From NCBI GenBank assembly GCA_963576735.1, contig OY755178.1, positions 10,106,001 to 10,170,000 on the forward strand: a stretch of DNA of 64,000 bases. The letters run 5' to 3'. The notes below the pieces were generated by a model. The model saw only the letters and a program-made list of their open reading frames with translations, did not search any database and was not told where the DNA came from. Origin of the DNA: Bedellia somnulentella (Eukaryota > Arthropoda > Insecta > Lepidoptera > Bedelliidae). This document shows, piece by piece, positions 60,116 through 64,000 of this stretch. Each line of letters starts with the position of its first letter. The stretch's first letter is position 1. A program made the position numbers and the translations under genes.

Positions 60116-60704
60116 TTGAGTTGTAGTTAGAGTAAAATAACCATTTTTATCTGAATGCATATGGAAGTGTACATGGTGCACATGGTGCACATCGCATATA
60201 TTAAAACATCATTATTTTATATTTTTGCCAGTCTGTTTTCCGGATAATCGCTGAAACGGCTGGACCAATTTTGACGGAAATTTAACTGGTAGACGTAGTT
60301 AGGAATTATTTAAATATCATTTTCAATAATCAAACATACCAAAATTTCTTGAATAACATTCAAAGGTTCGTTAGGGGAAACCATAACATTAAACAGTTAA
60401 ATTAAAAAGCAGGCATATAAAGTTGTCTTTGACTAAGAAAACTCAAAATGTTTACTTGGAGAATAAGGGATTTAAAGCTAGCCAAGTGGTTGATGAACGG
60501 TGTTCGTGGTGTGTACGATTTTTTATGACGCTGCTAGTGTGCGAGTGAGTTCGCCGTCTAGCGATCGCCACAGTGGAAATCCATCACCTATCATATGAAC
60601 AAATCATAAGTATAACCTTTATTTAGTGTTCTTATACTTACTGTATGCATTTGGAGAATACATTTACATCTGAAGTTTGAATAATTAAATAGCATACATT
60701 AAAA
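60116..60704. other. Intergenic DNA with a repeat-like patch
   Basis: 60235-60310 ('CGCTGAAACGGCTGGACC') resembles widespread insect repeat ends; the rest is plain. Confidence 0.4.
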
Positions 60705-60791
60705 GGTGGATGAATGTAAACGAAGCAGAGAGGTTAGTCTCGGCCTACCCCAATAGGAACTAACCGCTTGAATATATGTATGTATGTATGT
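60705..60791 (+). repeat. Dispersed repeat family C, short copy
   Basis: 'GATGAATGTAAACGAAGCAGAGAGG' then 'CGGCCTACCCCAATAGGAAC' then (TATG)n; the middle is deleted. Confidence 0.65.
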
Positions 60792-60830
60792 GTTAATGCT
60801 TATGTCAAAAGTTTTTAAATATAATATACA

Positions 60831-60975
60831 CACATAGGTACAAATACTTACGGCCATAAATCCCAAAAAGGGGTAGCCAGAGCTTCGGATGATGGGTCTC
60901 CAAACGCATCGCCCAAAAACCACTTAAAGAACCCACACCCTTACTCGCCTCTGACGACACCCGTCGGTAGAAAAA
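60831..60975 (-). repeat. R250 repeat, internally deleted
   Basis: Joins 'GCCAGAGCTTCGGA' directly to 'TGATGGGTCTCC'; about 75 bp missing. Confidence 0.75.
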
Positions 60976-62080
60976 TTTAATAGTTTATATAAAAATATAA
61001 TATACCAAAACATAAATACAAGTAGTAGAATAAAAAGGATCGAGAAATAATATTTTTTTATATTTTCACATAATTGTTGCTTTCTCTTCATTATATGAGA
61101 AAAAGACAGAGATACAAGAAAGGTGGATGAGATTCACTCTGTAGAATCGACTGGAATTTACTCAGTTATTGAATACGAAAGAATGATAGATGCCAAGAAA
61201 AAGAATGATTTATTTACCTATTTCAGTAATACATTTGTGTAGGTTGCTAATGGCTGTTGATCAAGCGGATATTTCGAACTTCTGATATTCTTATCGATTC
61301 TGAAATGACTGGACATTAACACAAAAATGCGCCAATTTATGATGTATTTAAAATAATCGAGTACTTATAGTATTTTTTATTCTCTATTTTGGTCATATTA
61401 TTTTCATTGTCTTTGGTTTTTTTATTATATAAGAGCTCGTTTAGTATACCAATTCGACCATAATTTCTTTCCCAGTTTAGGTAAAACGTGGGTAAAACTA
61501 TAAACGAGTAATAATAACAACAAACAATACTATTAGAATATAGATAAAATTATAAACTATTCTCCATTTTAACACAGACTTTGATATTGTATAAAGCATA
61601 CTAGAAGTCTATACTGAACACTACAGTCAGTGATTAAATTTCCACCATTTAATTAAGAAAACTCATTTAGTTAATATATGAACTAAACTACACCACTTCC
61701 TGAAGTAATCTATTATAATTGCATTATGACCACATCATTTGACAATAAATAAAGGTAAATGTATGTACATATGCATAACTGTCAATTTAAGTCCATGCAT
61801 TAATTTAAAAAATGCCCTATCCTCTGTAATTATATAAACTATGAGTGTGAAAATTTTCATACTTATTCGTCTGTGTTATCTTTGTAAAAATGATTCTTTT
61901 TTTGCTTTAAGTGTTATGTTATGCTATTTTTATGCTGCCTCTATGATCTCATGGTAAAAGAGTTCGGTTCACGATCTGAAGTTGAATTTGCGACCTTCTA
62001 CGCAATTCAGTGGGTTACTTCAGCTCAATTATCAAAAATTAAGATTAAGACTAGGACTATGGCAAAATATTATTATTGGT
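60976..62080. other. AT-rich intergenic DNA, nothing recognised
   Basis: No coding, RNA or repeat signal. Confidence 0.5.
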
Positions 62081-62856
62081 GAGTTTTTATCGTTCAAAAT
62101 GATACTGTCTTCAGAAAAATTATATCGTATATCAAATAATGGTTTAACTCAACAAATCTGACGCAACACCCGAACACCATGTGTGAATATAGAGAATCAA
62201 AGTATTGAAAACGGTCGGTTTGGGTCCAATCCAAATATGGCCGCTGTGTTTGATAACATCTCACTTTGCTCGTTTACCTTGCTCAACCCTCGTTTACGAT
62301 AGCTCGGTTTATCAGAGCATCATACCGAAATGCGGAGTAACCTGCTAAATATTGCGATCGACACCAATTAACTCTGCTTCCTTTTTTCTTTTTTTAAGTG
62401 GATTTTGTTCGATACGGTTAGAGACCCATCACCAACGATACTTTATTTCTACTATCTTCCAAATGTGGCTGAGGAGTTTCTAGCTCTATAGCTCTGCCTG
62501 TCCCTTTTTGGGATTTTGGCCGTGAATATATGTATGTATGTATGATATTGATGAGTTTTTATCGTTTTAAAAATTAAATTGACTAGCCAAACATTATATC
62601 CAATATCAAATAATGGTTTAACTCAACAAATCTGACGCAACACCCGAACGCCAATGTGTGAATATAGAGAATCAAAGTATTGAAAACGGTCGGTTTGGGT
62701 CCAATCCAAATATGGCCGCTGTGTTTGATAACATCTCACTTTGCTCGTTTACCTTGCTCAACCCTCGTTTACGATAGCTCGGTTTATCAGACCATCATAC
62801 CGAAATGCGGAGAGACCTGCTAAATATTGCGATCGACATCAATTAACTCAGCTGCC
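62081..62856 (+). repeat. Tandem duplication, period about 474 bp
   Basis: 62081-62375 and 62553-62850 match almost base for base from 'CAAATAATGGTTTAACTC' to 'GCGATCGACA(C/T)CAATTAACTC'. Only a few substitutions separate them in the core, with more divergence at the left edges. A truncated R250 separates the units. No coding seen. Confidence 0.9.
62394..62544 (+). repeat. R250 repeat, 5'-truncated, between two tandem-duplicate units
   Basis: Starts AAGTGGATTTTGTTCGATACGG and ends (TATG)n. It sits exactly between the two units of the 474-bp duplication; no clear target duplication. Confidence 0.8.
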
Positions 62857-63024
62857 CTTCTTTATTTATTTATGGCTAACGATTTTTCAAATTTTGTCAG
62901 TGGCTTTTGGTTGGTAATTTGCAGGAATAGGTTTTTTAATTGTGTTTGGGTATTTTAAATGATATTGGATCTAATATACGGTTTTATATTAGAGTGAAAT
63001 GATAATAATTATTCAAGACTTAAA

Positions 63025-63327
63025 CCTTCACGCCACATGTCAATGTAGGGGTGGCAGTACTTCTGAACATCATGTAACAATAAATACCCACGTTTTGCTT
63101 GGTCAGTGTACGCACAATATGATAGGTATCGCCGTTTTGTAGGAATACACTGTATAACTAAGCCATGTAAGTTTCGTCACAAAGTTTTCTGGCACCGTTA
63201 ACGAACTAGATAAATTAACCACACATAAAACATTAAGAAAAAAACATTTTTTGCTCGAACCTGGATTTGAACCCACGCCTTTCTGCATTATAGGCAGGTG
63301 TACTGTCCACTGAGCTGTCACGGTTTC
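63025..63327 (-). mobile_element. SINE copy 7, degraded
   Basis: Minus-strand head has an A-box (ACAGCTCAGTGGAC) and B-box (GGGTTCAAATCC) near 63260-63325. The body has 'GGTATCGCCGTTTTGTAGG' and ends near the TTCACGCC motif at 63025. Its tRNA part differs noticeably from copies 1 and 2 around the anticodon arm. Confidence 0.7.
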
Positions 63328-63414
63328 ACATGTAAATTAATCATATTTTCTCTCTTAAGTAGGTTGACATTGGATGCCAACTTGGTTACTCACACAAATA
63401 TAGAATCAGAAATT

Positions 63415-63528
63415 GATTGAGTATGGCCAGCTGAGAACGACTTGAGTATCGTTTTGTCTCATTCAGTTGTTAAGATTGCAATGCGACAGAACGATACTTA
63501 AGTTGTTCTCAGCTGGAATACTCAATTC
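63415..63528. repeat. Long imperfect hairpin, 44-bp arms
   Basis: 63415-63458 pairs with 63485-63528 across a 26-base loop. The core CCAGCTGAGAAC / GTTCTCAGCTGG is perfect, with a handful of mismatches elsewhere. Either a compact MITE or a small-RNA precursor-like fold. Confidence 0.75.
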
Positions 63529-64000
63529 AGAAATCGGGCGTGAATAAAATAACATGTTTGGTAATTTTCTGAATAGTACTTATCTTTTTCTCGTAAGTGG
63601 TGTAAAAGGCAAACAAGTGTTCAAGCAGACTCTCAAGTGCTAATTAAGCGATCAGATTTCAGTCTGTTTTTAGCTACTAATTTAGTTTTTTTATATTTTT
63701 GTAATATTTTATGTAGTACTCGAGCAAAACAAGAACGTGACAAATCTCTTACATTGTCACCCCATGCCTATATTTCACTCGATAATTTGGGCTTCTGTTT
63801 ATCTGATATTTTTACCACTTGTCCATGATTCATTCGACTTAATCCAACTCTATACCTCGTTTGCATGTTAATGGCATTTCAAAACTAAAAAAACTAGAAT
63901 CTTTACAGTAGACCATTCATCTGAAGGTTTTAAAAAGGTAAAAAATTACTAGCTTGAGGTTAAAAGGATAAACAGTTTCGAAGCAAAATATGCGCATACA
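63529..64000. other. AT-rich intergenic DNA, nothing recognised
   Basis: Follows the 44-bp-arm hairpin. A 63-codon ORF at 63637 is AT-driven. Confidence 0.5.

Noticed and set aside
1..64000. CRISPR array, bacterial operons, viral genes
   Set aside because: Regularly spaced repeats with unique spacers are absent; the dispersed R250 copies are irregular and in both orientations. Gene structure is eukaryotic. No viral protein motif was recognised.

Overview
This window looks like part of a lepidopteran (moth or butterfly) nuclear chromosome. It is AT-rich, has no operons or long ORFs, and is packed with dispersed repeats of kinds familiar from moth genomes: an RTE-type LINE tail ending in GTCCAGCAGTGG and (GATGAT)n, Helitron ends of the TC...CTAG type with a 'TTCGCACGGG' block, a tRNA-derived SINE, and a ~250-bp repeat ending in (TATG)n. 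All family assignments come from reading the sequence; no database was searched.

Only one convincing host gene is present. Four GC-rich exons on the + strand (41735-41931, 50172-50403, 51853-51930, 52857-53166) join in frame at GT/AG sites and encode the last 271 residues of a small membrane protein. It has two closely spaced transmembrane helices followed by a cytosolic tail with four PPxY motifs. The first exon here begins in phase 2, so the start codon lies in an upstream exon I could not identify. Poly(A) signals follow at 53335, 54113 and 54372.

0-41.7 kb is intergenic or upstream-intron DNA. It holds many copies of the (TATG)n-tailed repeat (called R250 here; 30 copies across the window), tRNA-derived SINEs, a 5'-truncated LINE with a reverse-transcriptase fragment (13.93-15.01 kb), a Helitron end (10.28 kb), MITE-like elements (7.45, 17.5 and 40.37 kb), a perfect 58-bp-armed palindrome carrying tRNA sequence (5.24-5.39 kb) and a minus-strand ORF with a ~21-residue tandem repeat (29.25-29.75 kb).

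41.9-50.2 kb is intron 1. It contains a four-level nest: a Helitron (43221-47531) holds a poly(A)-tailed retroelement fragment (44584-46497), which holds a hAT-like element (44693-46431), which holds a second hAT-like element (45276-46390). The outer three of these four junctions are supported by perfect or near-perfect target-site duplications or Helitron termini. The same intron also holds an internally deleted P-element/THAP-type transposase relic (48.89-49.30 kb).

53.2-64 kb is downstream DNA with R250 copies, a short relative of the intronic Helitron (57058-58041), RTE fragments, a SINE split by an R250 insertion with a clean duplication (59.5-60.1 kb), a 474-bp-period tandem duplication (62.08-62.86 kb) and a long hairpin (63.42-63.53 kb). 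No rRNA, functional tRNA gene or CRISPR array was seen.
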